A model generated the notes under the pieces. That model was not told the origin of the DNA. It did no database searches and saw nothing but the letters and a program-made list of their open reading frames with translations. Positions 29,998 to 38,601 of a stretch of DNA of 43,165 nucleotides are shown piece by piece. The DNA comes from Clostridiales bacterium. Lineage in GTDB: Bacteria; Bacillota; Clostridia; Lachnospirales; Lachnospiraceae. The stretch lies in assembly GCA_019416265.1 (NCBI GenBank), contig DXXQ01000248.1, positions 1-43,165 on the forward strand, in the 5' to 3' direction. Position 1 is the first letter of the stretch, and each line of letters begins with the position of its first letter. The translations under genes were made by a program, and so were the position numbers.

Positions 29998-32900
29998 TTG
30001 GAAAAAGACTTTTTTGACGTATTTCCCAATTTAAGAGTAAAGAAAGAGCTGGAAGAGCTTCTGGATATGGTATATGTCACCAGAGTTTCCTGTAACCCGG
30101 CAAAAACAAGGATCTGGGTGTATATCAAAAGCGAGCGCTGGATACACAAGAAGAATATTCTGGAGCTGGAGGAACAGATTGAGCGGCAGTGTTTCCCGGG
30201 GCTGGGGGTTACTGTCACAGTGATCGAGAAATTCAAGCTTTCCGGACAGTATACGCCGAAGAACTTTCTGGACAGTTACCGTTCCAGTATGGAGCTGGAG
30301 CTGCGCAATTATAATATGCTGGAATATAATATGTTCAAGCAGGCTCAGATTACTTTTCCGGACGATCATACCCTTCATGTGGTTCTTCCGGATTCTGTTG
30401 TGGCAAGAGAAAAAAGCGAGATCCTTCTGGAATATTTTCATAAAGTATTCTGTGAGCGCTGCGGAATGGATTTGAAGGTGGAACTGGATTATGTGGAAAC
30501 CCAGGAGAGCAAATACCGAAAAAATGCAGCGGTACAGATACGCCAGGAAGTAGAAAACGTTATCAGAAATGCCGGCATCCATGTAAAAAAAGACGAGGAA
30601 AAACAGGAGAAAGCAGCAGAGGAAGGGGCAAAAAAATCAACGTCTGCAGACAAAAAAGAAGAGAAAAAGGCTCCTGCCAGAGAGCAGAAAGCATTCGAGA
30701 AGAAAGGGAAAAAAGGAGAATTCGGCGGCGGCTTCCGAAGGGACAGCAATCCCGATGTGGTATATGGAAGAGATTTCGAAGGAGAGGCCATCACCCTGGA
30801 ATCCATTACAGGAGAGATGGGAGAGGTCATTGTCCGCGGCCAGGTTATGGATGTGGACGCAAGAGAAATCCGAAATGAAAAAACCATTCTTATTTTCCCG
30901 ATCACAGACTTTACAGACAGCATTGTAGTAAAGATGTTCCTGAGAAATGAGCAGGTACCGGAGGTAAAAGAGGCGGTGAAAAAAGGCGCCTTTCTGAAAA
31001 TCCGGGGAGTGACCACCATCGACCGTTTCGACAGTGAGCTTACCATCGGTTCTATTGCAGGAATCAAAAAAATCTCCAATTTCCAGTCTGTGCGTACAGA
31101 CACAAGCCCTCAGAAAAGAGTGGAGCTTCACTGTCATACGAAGATGAGCGATATGGACGGCGTTTCCAATGCAAAGGATCTGGTGAAACGTGCTTACGAA
31201 TGGGGGCATAAGGCAATCGCCATCACAGATCACGGTGTGGTACAGTCCTTCCCCGAAGCGAACCACTGTTTCGACGCCTGGGGCGGCTGTGTGCCCAAGG
31301 AATCGGATTTCAAGGTACTCTACGGGATGGAAGGCTATCTTGTGGACGACTTAAAGGGAATGGTTACCAATGGCAAGGGCCAGAGCCTGGAGGGCAGTTT
31401 CGTAGTCTTCGATATAGAGACAACAGGCTTTTCCTCTCTTACCTGTCAGATTATAGAGATCGGTGCGGTACGTGTGGAAAAAGGAGAGATCACAGATCGT
31501 TTTTCCACCTTTGTAAACCCGAAGGTTCCAATACCGTTTCGCATTGAACAGCTTACGGGAATCAACGACGGTATGGTAATGGATGCCCCGGAAATCACAG
31601 AAGTCCTTCCGGAATTTCTCAAGTTCTGTGAGGGTGCGGTCATGGTTGCCCATAATGCGGATTTCGATATGGGCTTTATTATGAATAACTGCGACAGGCT
31701 TGGAATCCCCCATGATTTCACTTATGTGGATACAGTTGGCATGGCCCGTTTCCTTCTTCCTGCGCTTAACAGATTTAAACTGGATACGGTTGCCAAGGCT
31801 GTGGGTGTATCCTTGCAGAATCATCACAGAGCAGTGGATGACGCGGCATGTACGGCGGAAATCTTTGTGAAATTTGTCAAAATGCTTTCAGAGCGGGAGA
31901 TAAAGAATCTGGATCAGCTTAACAGCGAAGGAGCCGTTTCCATTGATACCATCAGGAAGCTGCCCACCTATCATGTCATTATTTTTGCATGTAATGAGAC
32001 GGGAAGGATCAACCTTTACAAGCTGGTAAGTCAGTCCCATCTTAAGTATTATCACAGACGTCCCCGTGTTCCCAAAAGTGTGCTGAACGAATACAGGGAA
32101 GGGCTGATTGTGGGAAGCGCCTGTGAGGCCGGAGAGCTTTATCAGGCAATCCTCAGGAATGCGCCGGATACGGAAATCGCCAGAATCATAGACTTTTACG
32201 ACTACTTGGAAATCCAGCCGCTGGGAAACAATCAATTCATGATCCGGGACGAAAAAAACGATATGATCAACTCGGAGGAAGACCTCATAGAGATCAATAA
32301 AAAAATCGTAAAGCTGGGAGAACAGTTCCAAAAGCCTGTATGCGCCACCTGTGACGTTCATTTCATGGATCCTCAGGATGAGATTTACCGCAGGATCATT
32401 ATGGCGGGAAACGGCTTTTCAGATGCAGATGACCAGGCTCCTCTTTATCTTCGGACAACAGAGGAAATGCTGGAGGAATTTGCCTATCTCGGCAGTGAAA
32501 AAGCAGAGGAGGTCGTAATCACAAACCCCAATAAGATTGCGGATAGGATCGAGAAGATATCACCCATCCATCCGGATAAATTTCCTCCTGTCATTGAGAA
32601 TTCCGACAGGGATTTAAGAGAGATCTGCTTCAAAAAAGCACATGAAATGTATGGGGAAAAGCTTCCGGAAATCGTGGAAAGCCGTCTGGAAAGAGAACTG
32701 AATTCCATTATCTCCAACGGCTATGCGGTTATGTATATCATTGCACAGAAGCTGGTGTGGAAGTCCAATGAGGACGGATATCTGGTAGGATCCCGAGGAT
32801 CCGTTGGGTCATCCTTTGCGGCCACAATGTCCGGTATCACAGAGGTAAATCCCCTGCCTCCTCACTATCTCTGCACAAATCCGGAGTGTAAATACAGTGA

Positions 32901-34485
32901 TTTTGATTCCCCGGAGGTACTGGAATTTTCCGGTATGGCAGGCTGCGATATGCCGGATAAAATCTGTCCGAAATGCGGGCAGAAAATGAGCAAAGAGGGC
33001 TTTGATATTCCTTTTGAAACCTTCCTGGGGTTCAAGGGAGACAAGGAGCCGGATATTGACCTTAACTTTTCCGGAGAATATCAGGCAAATGCCCATCATT
33101 ATACAGAAGTAATCTTTGGAAAGGGGCAGACCTTCAAGGCGGGAACCATAGGAACACTGGCAGAGAAGACGGCCTTTGGTTATGTGAAAAACTATTTCGA
33201 GGAAAGAGGGATCCACAAGCGTTACTGTGAAATTAACCGGATCGTTCAGGGATGTACAGGAGTCAGAAGGACGACAGGTCAGCACCCGGGAGGTATTATC
33301 GTACTTCCCAAAGGAGAGGAAATCGAGAAATTTACACCTGTCCAGCATCCTGCCAATGACGTAAACAGTGACTTTATCACCACACATTTTGACTATCATT
33401 CCATTGACGGAAACCTGTTGAAGCTTGATATTCTCGGGCACGATGATCCGACCATGATCCGTATGCTTGAGGATTTGACAGGCATAGATGCAAAGACCAT
33501 CCCTCTTGACGATAAAAGCGTCATGTCTCTGTTTCAGAGCACCAAGGCTCTGGGAATTGAGCCGGAAAGTATCGGAGGCTGTAAGCTGGGCTGTCTTGGA
33601 ATTCCGGAATTCGGAACGGATTTCGCCATGCAGATGCTTATTGATACACAGCCGAAATACTTATCGGATCTGGTCCGTATTTCCGGACTTTCCCATGGAA
33701 CCGACGTATGGCTGGGCAATGCCCAGGTATTGATCCAGGAGGGGAAGGCGACGATTTCCACTGCCATCTGTACCCGAGACGACATTATGATCTATCTGAT
33801 CCACAAAGGGCTGGAAAGCGGTCTTGCCTTTACCATTATGGAGAGCGTCCGTAAGGGGAAAGGGCTTCGTGATGAGTGGATCGAAACCATGAAGGAGCAT
33901 GGAGTACCGGACTGGTATATCTGGTCCTGTAAGCTGATCAAATATATGTTCCCGAAAGCCCATGCAGCGGCTTACGTTATGATGGCATACCGTATCGCCT
34001 GGTTTAAGGTGTTTAAGCCTCTTGCCTATTATGCGGCATTTCTGAGTATCCGAGCCACCTCCTTTTCTTATGAACTGATGTGTATGGGAAAGGAAAGACT
34101 GGAGTACTATATGGATGAGATCAGGAAAAAGGGAGATTCTGCAACCCCCAAGGAGCAGGCTACCCTGAAGGATATGCGAATTGTACAGGAAATGTATGCA
34201 AGAGGCTTTGAGTTTCTGCCCATTGATCTGTATACAGCCAAGGCGCACCGTTTCCAGATCATTGACGGCAAGCTGATGCCTGCGCTGGATACCATAGACG
34301 GTCTGGGGGATAAGGCGGCAGACGCAGTTGTGGAGGCTGCAAAGCAGGGAAAATTCCTTTCAAAGGACGATTTCCGGGACAGAACAAAGGTCAGCAAAAC
34401 GGTAATCGATTTGATGGATGACCTGAAGCTTTTCGGAGATATCCCGCAGTCAAACCAGATGTCATTGTTTGATTTCACAGGCTGA
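29998..34485 (+). CDS. polC: DNA polymerase III, PolC type
   Basis: 1495 residues, the Gram-positive replicative polymerase alpha subunit with built-in proofreading. Order: N-terminal domain and charged linker (about 1-250), OB fold (about 260-365), PHP domain from about 375 (VELHCHTKMSDMDGVSNA, ITDHGVVQSFPEA), split by the 3'-5' exonuclease from about 465 (VVFDIETTGFSSL, AHNADFDMGFI, HHRAVDDA), then the palm/fingers (GSRGSVGSSFAATMSGI, PDIDLNFSGEYQ with catalytic aspartates), a four-cysteine zinc motif (CTNPECKYSDF and CPKCGQK), and the helix-hairpin-helix region near the end (DTIDGLGDKAADAVVEAAKQ). The TTG start has AAGGAG 8 nt upstream. It lies between ispG and fbp. Confidence 0.97.
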   Translation: MEKDFFDVFPNLRVKKELEELLDMVYVTRVSCNPAKTRIWVYIKSERWIHKKNILELEEQIERQCFPGLGVTVTVIEKFKLSGQYTPKNFLDSYRSSMELELRNYNMLEYNMFKQAQITFPDDHTLHVVLPDSVVAREKSEILLEYFHKVFCERCGMDLKVELDYVETQESKYRKNAAVQIRQEVENVIRNAGIHVKKDEEKQEKAAEEGAKKSTSADKKEEKKAPAREQKAFEKKGKKGEFGGGFRRDSNPDVVYGRDFEGEAITLESITGEMGEVIVRGQVMDVDAREIRNEKTILIFPITDFTDSIVVKMFLRNEQVPEVKEAVKKGAFLKIRGVTTIDRFDSELTIGSIAGIKKISNFQSVRTDTSPQKRVELHCHTKMSDMDGVSNAKDLVKRAYEWGHKAIAITDHGVVQSFPEANHCFDAWGGCVPKESDFKVLYGMEGYLVDDLKGMVTNGKGQSLEGSFVVFDIETTGFSSLTCQIIEIGAVRVEKGEITDRFSTFVNPKVPIPFRIEQLTGINDGMVMDAPEITEVLPEFLKFCEGAVMVAHNADFDMGFIMNNCDRLGIPHDFTYVDTVGMARFLLPALNRFKLDTVAKAVGVSLQNHHRAVDDAACTAEIFVKFVKMLSEREIKNLDQLNSEGAVSIDTIRKLPTYHVIIFACNETGRINLYKLVSQSHLKYYHRRPRVPKSVLNEYREGLIVGSACEAGELYQAILRNAPDTEIARIIDFYDYLEIQPLGNNQFMIRDEKNDMINSEEDLIEINKKIVKLGEQFQKPVCATCDVHFMDPQDEIYRRIIMAGNGFSDADDQAPLYLRTTEEMLEEFAYLGSEKAEEVVITNPNKIADRIEKISPIHPDKFPPVIENSDRDLREICFKKAHEMYGEKLPEIVESRLERELNSIISNGYAVMYIIAQKLVWKSNEDGYLVGSRGSVGSSFAATMSGITEVNPLPPHYLCTNPECKYSDFDSPEVLEFSGMAGCDMPDKICPKCGQKMSKEGFDIPFETFLGFKGDKEPDIDLNFSGEYQANAHHYTEVIFGKGQTFKAGTIGTLAEKTAFGYVKNYFEERGIHKRYCEINRIVQGCTGVRRTTGQHPGGIIVLPKGEEIEKFTPVQHPANDVNSDFITTHFDYHSIDGNLLKLDILGHDDPTMIRMLEDLTGIDAKTIPLDDKSVMSLFQSTKALGIEPESIGGCKLGCLGIPEFGTDFAMQMLIDTQPKYLSDLVRISGLSHGTDVWLGNAQVLIQEGKATISTAICTRDDIMIYLIHKGLESGLAFTIMESVRKGKGLRDEWIETMKEHGVPDWYIWSCKLIKYMFPKAHAAAYVMMAYRIAWFKVFKPLAYYAAFLSIRATSFSYELMCMGKERLEYYMDEIRKKGDSATPKEQATLKDMRIVQEMYARGFEFLPIDLYTAKAHRFQIIDGKLMPALDTIDGLGDKAADAVVEAAKQGKFLSKDDFRDRTKVSKTVIDLMDDLKLFGDIPQSNQMSLFDFTG

Positions 34486-34525
34486 GACAGACGCAAAAGT
34501 AAGTAAAAAGGAAGGAAAAGACGAA

Positions 34526-36481
34526 ATGAAAAAAGAAGATTTACGGTATTTACAGCGGCTTGCCGAGCTTTATCCAACGATCGGCAAGGCATCCACAGAG
34601 ATTATCAACCTTCAGTCCATTTTAAACCTTCCCAAGGGGACGGAGCATTTCATGTCCGACCTCCACGGAGAATATGAAGCTTTTTCCCATGTTCTGAGAA
34701 ACGGCTCCGGCGCGGTGAGAAAGAAGATCGACGATGTATTCGGCCATACCCTAAGTAACAGTGACAAGCGTTCTCTTGCCACTCTCATCTACTATCCAAG
34801 GGAAAAAATGGAGTTGGTAAAGAAGACGGAGGAGGACATGGAGAACTGGTATAAGATCACTCTTTACCGTCTCATTGAGGTCTGCAAGACAACGGCGTCC
34901 AAATATACCAGATCCAAGGTCCGTAAGGCCCTTCCGGCAGATTACGCCTATGTAATAGAAGAGCTGATCACAGAGAAAGCGGAGGTTCTGGATAAGGGGG
35001 CATATTACGATTCCATTGTAAACACGATTATAGAGATCGGAAGGGCGGAGAACTTTATTGTGGCTCTTGCCGAGCTGATCCAGAGGCTTGTTGTGGATCA
35101 GCTTCACATACTGGGAGACATTTTTGACAGAGGACCTGCGCCCCATTTTATTATGGACAGGCTGATGGAATACCACTCTCTTGACATCCAGTGGGGAAAC
35201 CACGATGTGGTATGGATGGGAGCTGCAGCAGGGCAGCCCGCCTGTATCGCCACAGTGATCAGAAACAGCATCCGCTATGGAAATCTTGATATTCTGGAGG
35301 ATGGATACGGCATTAATATGATGCCCCTTGCAACCTTTGCAATGGAAGCCTATAAAGAGGACGCCTGCAGTATTTTTGCCTTAAAAGGCAAGACCAGCAT
35401 CAACCTTCTGGAGGAGGAGCTGGGACGGAAAATGCACAAAGCCATTGCTGTGCTGCAGTTTAAGCTGGAGGGGCAGCTGGTGCGCAGACGCACCTCCTTC
35501 CACATGGAAAACAGAGCGCTTCTCCACAGAATCGACCCGGAAAAAGGCACGGTTACCCTGCCGGATGGAACGGTTTATCCCATGAGAGACTGCTCCTTCC
35601 CCACCATTGACTGGGCAGATCCCTATGCGCTGACAGAGGCGGAACAGGATGTGATGGAACGGCTTTCCTCAGCTTTTCGAAACTGTGAAAAGCTTCAGAA
35701 CCATATCCGCTTTCTTCTGGATAAAGGAGGGCTTTACAAGACGTATAACGGCAATCTTCTGTTCCATGGAAGCATACCGCTGAATGAAGACGGAACCTTC
35801 CGGGAGGTGGATGTTTACGGGGAAAAATACAGGGGAAAAGAGCTGTATGATGTGCTGGAGGCATATGTCCGCCGCGGCTTTTATTCCGTGGATGAGGAAG
35901 AGCGGGAAAAGGGCAGAGATATTATGTGGTATATCTGGGCAGGCCCGGATTCTCCCTTGTTCGGCAAGGACAAAATGACCACCTTTGAGCGGTATTTTAT
36001 TGAGGAGAAAGAGACGCACACAGAGAAAAAAAGAGCGTATTATCAGCTTCTTGAGAAGGAAGAGGTCGTAGACCTTATGCTGGAGGAGTTTGGGCTTGAT
36101 CCAAAAGAAGGGCATATTATCAACGGTCATGTGCCGGTTCATCAGAGCGAAGGCGAGAATCCTGTGAAATGCAGCGGAAAGATCATTGTCATTGACGGCG
36201 GTTTTTCCAAAGCATACCGCAAGGTCACGGGAATCGCAGGCTACACTCTTGTATACAGCTCCTACGGACTGTTTCTGTCGGCCCATGAACCTTTCACATC
36301 TGCAGAGGACGCAGTGCTCAGGGAGACAGATATTGTATCCAATCAGGTTGCAGTCCACTATACCCACAGGAGGCGTCTGGTGGGAGATACGGATAACGGA
36401 AAGGCTTTAAAAGAAAGGATCACAGAACTTACCCGGCTTCTGGACGCCTACAGAAAAGGCGTTATCAAAGAGAAAAAATAA
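34526..36481 (+). CDS. fbp: Fructose-1,6-bisphosphatase, class III
   Basis: 651 residues, typical for the class III enzymes of Firmicutes, which are metallophosphatases unrelated to class I. It removes the 1-phosphate from fructose 1,6-bisphosphate in gluconeogenesis. Metal-binding motifs: MSDLHGEYEAFSH, HILGDIFDRGPAPH and WGNHDVVWMGA; later IINGHVPVHQSEGENP and IVIDGGFSKAY. The ATG at 34526 begins the conserved MKKEDLRYLQRLAELYP, with AAGGAAGG upstream; the open frame before it is not conserved. It follows polC by 40 nt and is probably on the same transcript. No hairpin terminator is evident afterwards. Confidence 0.95.
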   Translation: MKKEDLRYLQRLAELYPTIGKASTEIINLQSILNLPKGTEHFMSDLHGEYEAFSHVLRNGSGAVRKKIDDVFGHTLSNSDKRSLATLIYYPREKMELVKKTEEDMENWYKITLYRLIEVCKTTASKYTRSKVRKALPADYAYVIEELITEKAEVLDKGAYYDSIVNTIIEIGRAENFIVALAELIQRLVVDQLHILGDIFDRGPAPHFIMDRLMEYHSLDIQWGNHDVVWMGAAAGQPACIATVIRNSIRYGNLDILEDGYGINMMPLATFAMEAYKEDACSIFALKGKTSINLLEEELGRKMHKAIAVLQFKLEGQLVRRRTSFHMENRALLHRIDPEKGTVTLPDGTVYPMRDCSFPTIDWADPYALTEAEQDVMERLSSAFRNCEKLQNHIRFLLDKGGLYKTYNGNLLFHGSIPLNEDGTFREVDVYGEKYRGKELYDVLEAYVRRGFYSVDEEEREKGRDIMWYIWAGPDSPLFGKDKMTTFERYFIEEKETHTEKKRAYYQLLEKEEVVDLMLEEFGLDPKEGHIINGHVPVHQSEGENPVKCSGKIIVIDGGFSKAYRKVTGIAGYTLVYSSYGLFLSAHEPFTSAEDAVLRETDIVSNQVAVHYTHRRRLVGDTDNGKALKERITELTRLLDAYRKGVIKEKK

Positions 36482-36533
36482 GAGGAATCCCGCAATAAAA
36501 AAGAAATTTTTTGGCGTAAAAAAATAATTTTAA

Positions 36534-36575
36534 AGAACCAAAAGCCTTTACTTATCAAAGGGGGTTCTATATAAT
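36534..36575 (+). promoter_or_regulatory. Promoter of the PurF paralogue, overlapped by a nested dyad
   Basis: TTTACT (36547-36552), 17 bp, TATAAT (36570-36575). A nested inverted repeat covers the -35 box and spacer: AGAACC (36534-36539) pairs with GGTTCT (36563-36568), and CCTTT (36545-36549) pairs with AAAGG (36557-36561). This would suit a repressor that blocks polymerase. The protein is unknown. The 60-nt leader contains a small GGCG/CGCC hairpin before the AAAGGAG site. Confidence 0.6.
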
Positions 36576-36640
36576 AAAGCGGTGTTAAAAATGTAAAAGA
36601 TGAACGGCGAAAATACGCCAGGACAAAAGGAGATATAAAA

Positions 36641-38056
36641 ATGGGTGGAATTTTTGGAGTAGCTTCAAAGTCCAGTTGTGTTTTGGACCTTTTTTTCGGG
36701 ATTGATTATCATTCCCATCTGGGAACCAGAAGGGGCGGCATGGCAGTTTATGACAGCAAAAAAGGCTTTGACCGGGCAATTCATAACATTGAAAACTCCC
36801 CGTTTCGTACAAAATTTGACCGTGATGTAGCAGAACTGGAGGGAAATCTGGGAATCGGCTGTATTTCAGACAATGAGCCGCAGCCGCTGCTTGTGCGCTC
36901 CCATCTGGGAAATTATGCCATTACCACAGTGGGAAAGATCAACAACATAGATGAGCTCATTGCACATTCTTTCCGAAACGGAAGCACACATTTCCTGGAA
37001 ATGAGCGGAGGAAGCGTAAACCCTACAGAGATGGTAGCTTCTCTGATCAATCAGAAGCAGAATATGGTGGAGGGAATCCGCTATGCACAGGAAATGATCG
37101 AAGGCTCCATGACTCTGCTTGTAATGACGCCGAAGGGGCTGATCGCAGCCCGTGACCGCCTGGGCAGAACCCCTCTGATCATCGGAAAAAAAGAGGATGC
37201 ATGCTGCGTATCCTTTGAAAGCTTTGCATATCTGAATCTGGGCTATGAAGATTACAAGGAGCTGGGACCTGGAGAGATCGTAAGCGTAACTCCGGAAGGA
37301 GTGGAAACTTTGAACGCACCGGGAGAGGAGATGAGGATCTGTTCCTTCCTCTGGACCTATTACGGATATCCCACCTCCACATACGAGGGAATCAACGTGG
37401 AGGATATGCGTTATAAATGCGGCGCGATCCTTGCACAGAGAGATAAGGGAGAGGTAGATCCCGATATTGTGGCAGGTGTGCCTGATTCCGGTATCGCCCA
37501 TGCCATTGGATATGCAAATGAGTCCGGCGTTCCTTTCGCCCGTCCGTTTATTAAATATACCCCCACCTGGCCGCGTTCTTTTATGCCTACACAGCAGAGC
37601 CAGAGAAATCTGATCGCGAGAATGAAGCTGATCCCTGTTCATAAGCTCATCAAGGATAAAAAGCTTCTGATGATTGACGATTCCATTGTCCGGGGTACAC
37701 AGCTTCGCGAGACATCCGAATTCCTCTATCACAACGGAGCAAAGGAAGTACACATCCGTCCGGCGTGTCCTCCTCTTCTCTATGGCTGTAAATACCTGAA
37801 CTTTTCCCGCTCCAAATCGGAGATGGATCTGATCACAAGAAGAACCATTGCCAAACGCGAGGGAGAGAATGTGGATGCGAAGACCCTTGCAGATTACGCA
37901 AATCCGGATTCCGCAAATTATAAAGAAATGCTGGGTAACATCTGTCAGGAACTGAATTTCACTTCTCTGAAATATCATCGTCTGGACGACCTCATCGAAT
38001 CCATCGGTCTTCCGGCATGTAAGCTCTGTACCTACTGCTTTAACGGCAAAGAATAA
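36641..38056 (+). CDS. Amidophosphoribosyltransferase paralogue with a dead glutaminase domain
   Basis: 471 residues with the PurF layout: N-terminal Ntn-type glutaminase fold (about 1-230) and phosphoribosyltransferase (about 240-471). The PRPP loop is intact (LMIDDSIVRGTQ), as is DIVAGVPDSGIAHAIGYA. The cysteines that hold the [4Fe-4S] cluster in B. subtilis PurF also have counterparts (RICSFLW, LLYGCKYL and CTYC at the end). But the protein starts MGGIFGV where PurF has MCGIFG, so the nucleophilic Cys1 is Gly. The RYAT arginine region reads GCISD, and the HNGN motif reads TVGK. It therefore cannot use glutamine in the normal way; ammonia-dependent or non-purine roles are possible. AAAGGAG lies 8 nt before the ATG. 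It is monocistronic with its own promoter and terminator. Confidence 0.85.
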   Translation: MGGIFGVASKSSCVLDLFFGIDYHSHLGTRRGGMAVYDSKKGFDRAIHNIENSPFRTKFDRDVAELEGNLGIGCISDNEPQPLLVRSHLGNYAITTVGKINNIDELIAHSFRNGSTHFLEMSGGSVNPTEMVASLINQKQNMVEGIRYAQEMIEGSMTLLVMTPKGLIAARDRLGRTPLIIGKKEDACCVSFESFAYLNLGYEDYKELGPGEIVSVTPEGVETLNAPGEEMRICSFLWTYYGYPTSTYEGINVEDMRYKCGAILAQRDKGEVDPDIVAGVPDSGIAHAIGYANESGVPFARPFIKYTPTWPRSFMPTQQSQRNLIARMKLIPVHKLIKDKKLLMIDDSIVRGTQLRETSEFLYHNGAKEVHIRPACPPLLYGCKYLNFSRSKSEMDLITRRTIAKREGENVDAKTLADYANPDSANYKEMLGNICQELNFTSLKYHRLDDLIESIGLPACKLCTYCFNGKE

Positions 38057-38082
38057 ACAGAAATACATAAAAGATGAAAACA

Positions 38083-38127
38083 AAAAAGCTGACGCTCCCT
38101 TTTTTCAGGGAAGTCCGTCAGCTTTTT
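38083..38127. terminator. Bidirectional terminator between the PurF paralogue and the XRE gene
   Basis: Outer stem AAAAAGCTGAC / GTCAGCTTTTT with an inner hairpin CTCCCT/AGGGA(A). T-runs occur on both sides. It abuts the XRE stop codon at 38129-38131. Confidence 0.85.
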
Positions 38128-38128
38128 C

Positions 38129-38347
38129 TTATTTTGCCATCTCTCTAACATCTGTTCTTCCGACCAGATAATCAATACTGATATCATAATAATTCGCTAT
38201 TCGTATTAGCATTTCCAGAGGAACGCTCCGTGTTCCGGTTTCATAATGAGAATAGCAGCGCTGGCTGATATGTAAAATTTCACTCACCTGTTTTTGAGAC
38301 AGATTTACTTCATTTCGAAGATCCTCAATACGCTCCAGTTTCATCAT
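38129..38347 (-). CDS. Small XRE-family helix-turn-helix regulator
   Basis: 72 residues, consisting of little more than the Cro/C1-type DNA-binding domain: LRNEVNLSQKQVSEILHISQ, RCYSHYETGTRSVPLEML, and ANYYDISIDYLVGRTD. Such single-domain regulators are common in Lachnospiraceae; the targets are unknown. GAGAGGTG precedes two adjacent ATG codons at 38347 and 38344; either may be used. Its promoter and the comM promoter are divergent and lie within 30 bp of each other. Its leader contains copy 2 of the repeat also found before thyA. Confidence 0.85.
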   Translation of the reverse strand: MMKLERIEDLRNEVNLSQKQVSEILHISQRCYSHYETGTRSVPLEMLIRIANYYDISIDYLVGRTDVREMAK

Positions 38348-38382
38348 CTAACACCTCTCTTTTGTGTTTGCAGAAATCTTTA

Positions 38383-38408
38383 TTACTGCTTACTCCGTTC
38401 ACAGTAAC
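38383..38408 (-). repeat. Leader repeat, copy 2 (XRE gene 5' UTR)
   Basis: On the minus strand (sense for the XRE gene) it has ends GTTACTGT/GCAGTAA and core GAACGGAGTA. It matches the element at 23571-23597 at 23 of 26 positions, in the same orientation relative to its gene. It ends 35 nt before the start codon, against 33 nt for thyA. Confidence 0.6.
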
Positions 38409-38415
38409 AAAGCTT

Positions 38416-38444
38416 TTTATAAAGTATACATCAAATGAAAACAA
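38416..38444 (-). promoter_or_regulatory. Promoter of the XRE gene
   Basis: On the minus strand, TTGTTT (38439-38444), 17 bp, TATAAA (38416-38421). Confidence 0.5.
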
Positions 38445-38447
38445 CTA

Positions 38448-38476
38448 TTGCGAATTGGAGCAAAATGGGCTATACT
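38448..38476 (+). promoter_or_regulatory. Promoter of comM
   Basis: TTGCGA (38448-38453), 17 bp, TATACT (38471-38476). It leaves an A/T-rich leader of about 120 nt with no clear structure. Confidence 0.65.
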
Positions 38477-38601
38477 AAAATTGTATTTTTTTACCATTTC
38501 AGCATCTGTACGAATCTGTACTAATTTTCCATCTATATTATTTTATCACAGCATTTCAGAAATCCGTCGGGGAAGATTTCGATATGCGGAAAGGAGATTT
38601 T

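Noticed and set aside
36600..36638. 12-codon open frame ending next to the PurF paralogue start
   Set aside because: It has no ribosome binding site of its own and no regulatory residue pattern, so it is not supported as a leader peptide.
36866..38083. 405-residue open frame on the minus strand
   Set aside because: It is antisense to the PurF paralogue, with no recognisable domain and shadow-type composition.
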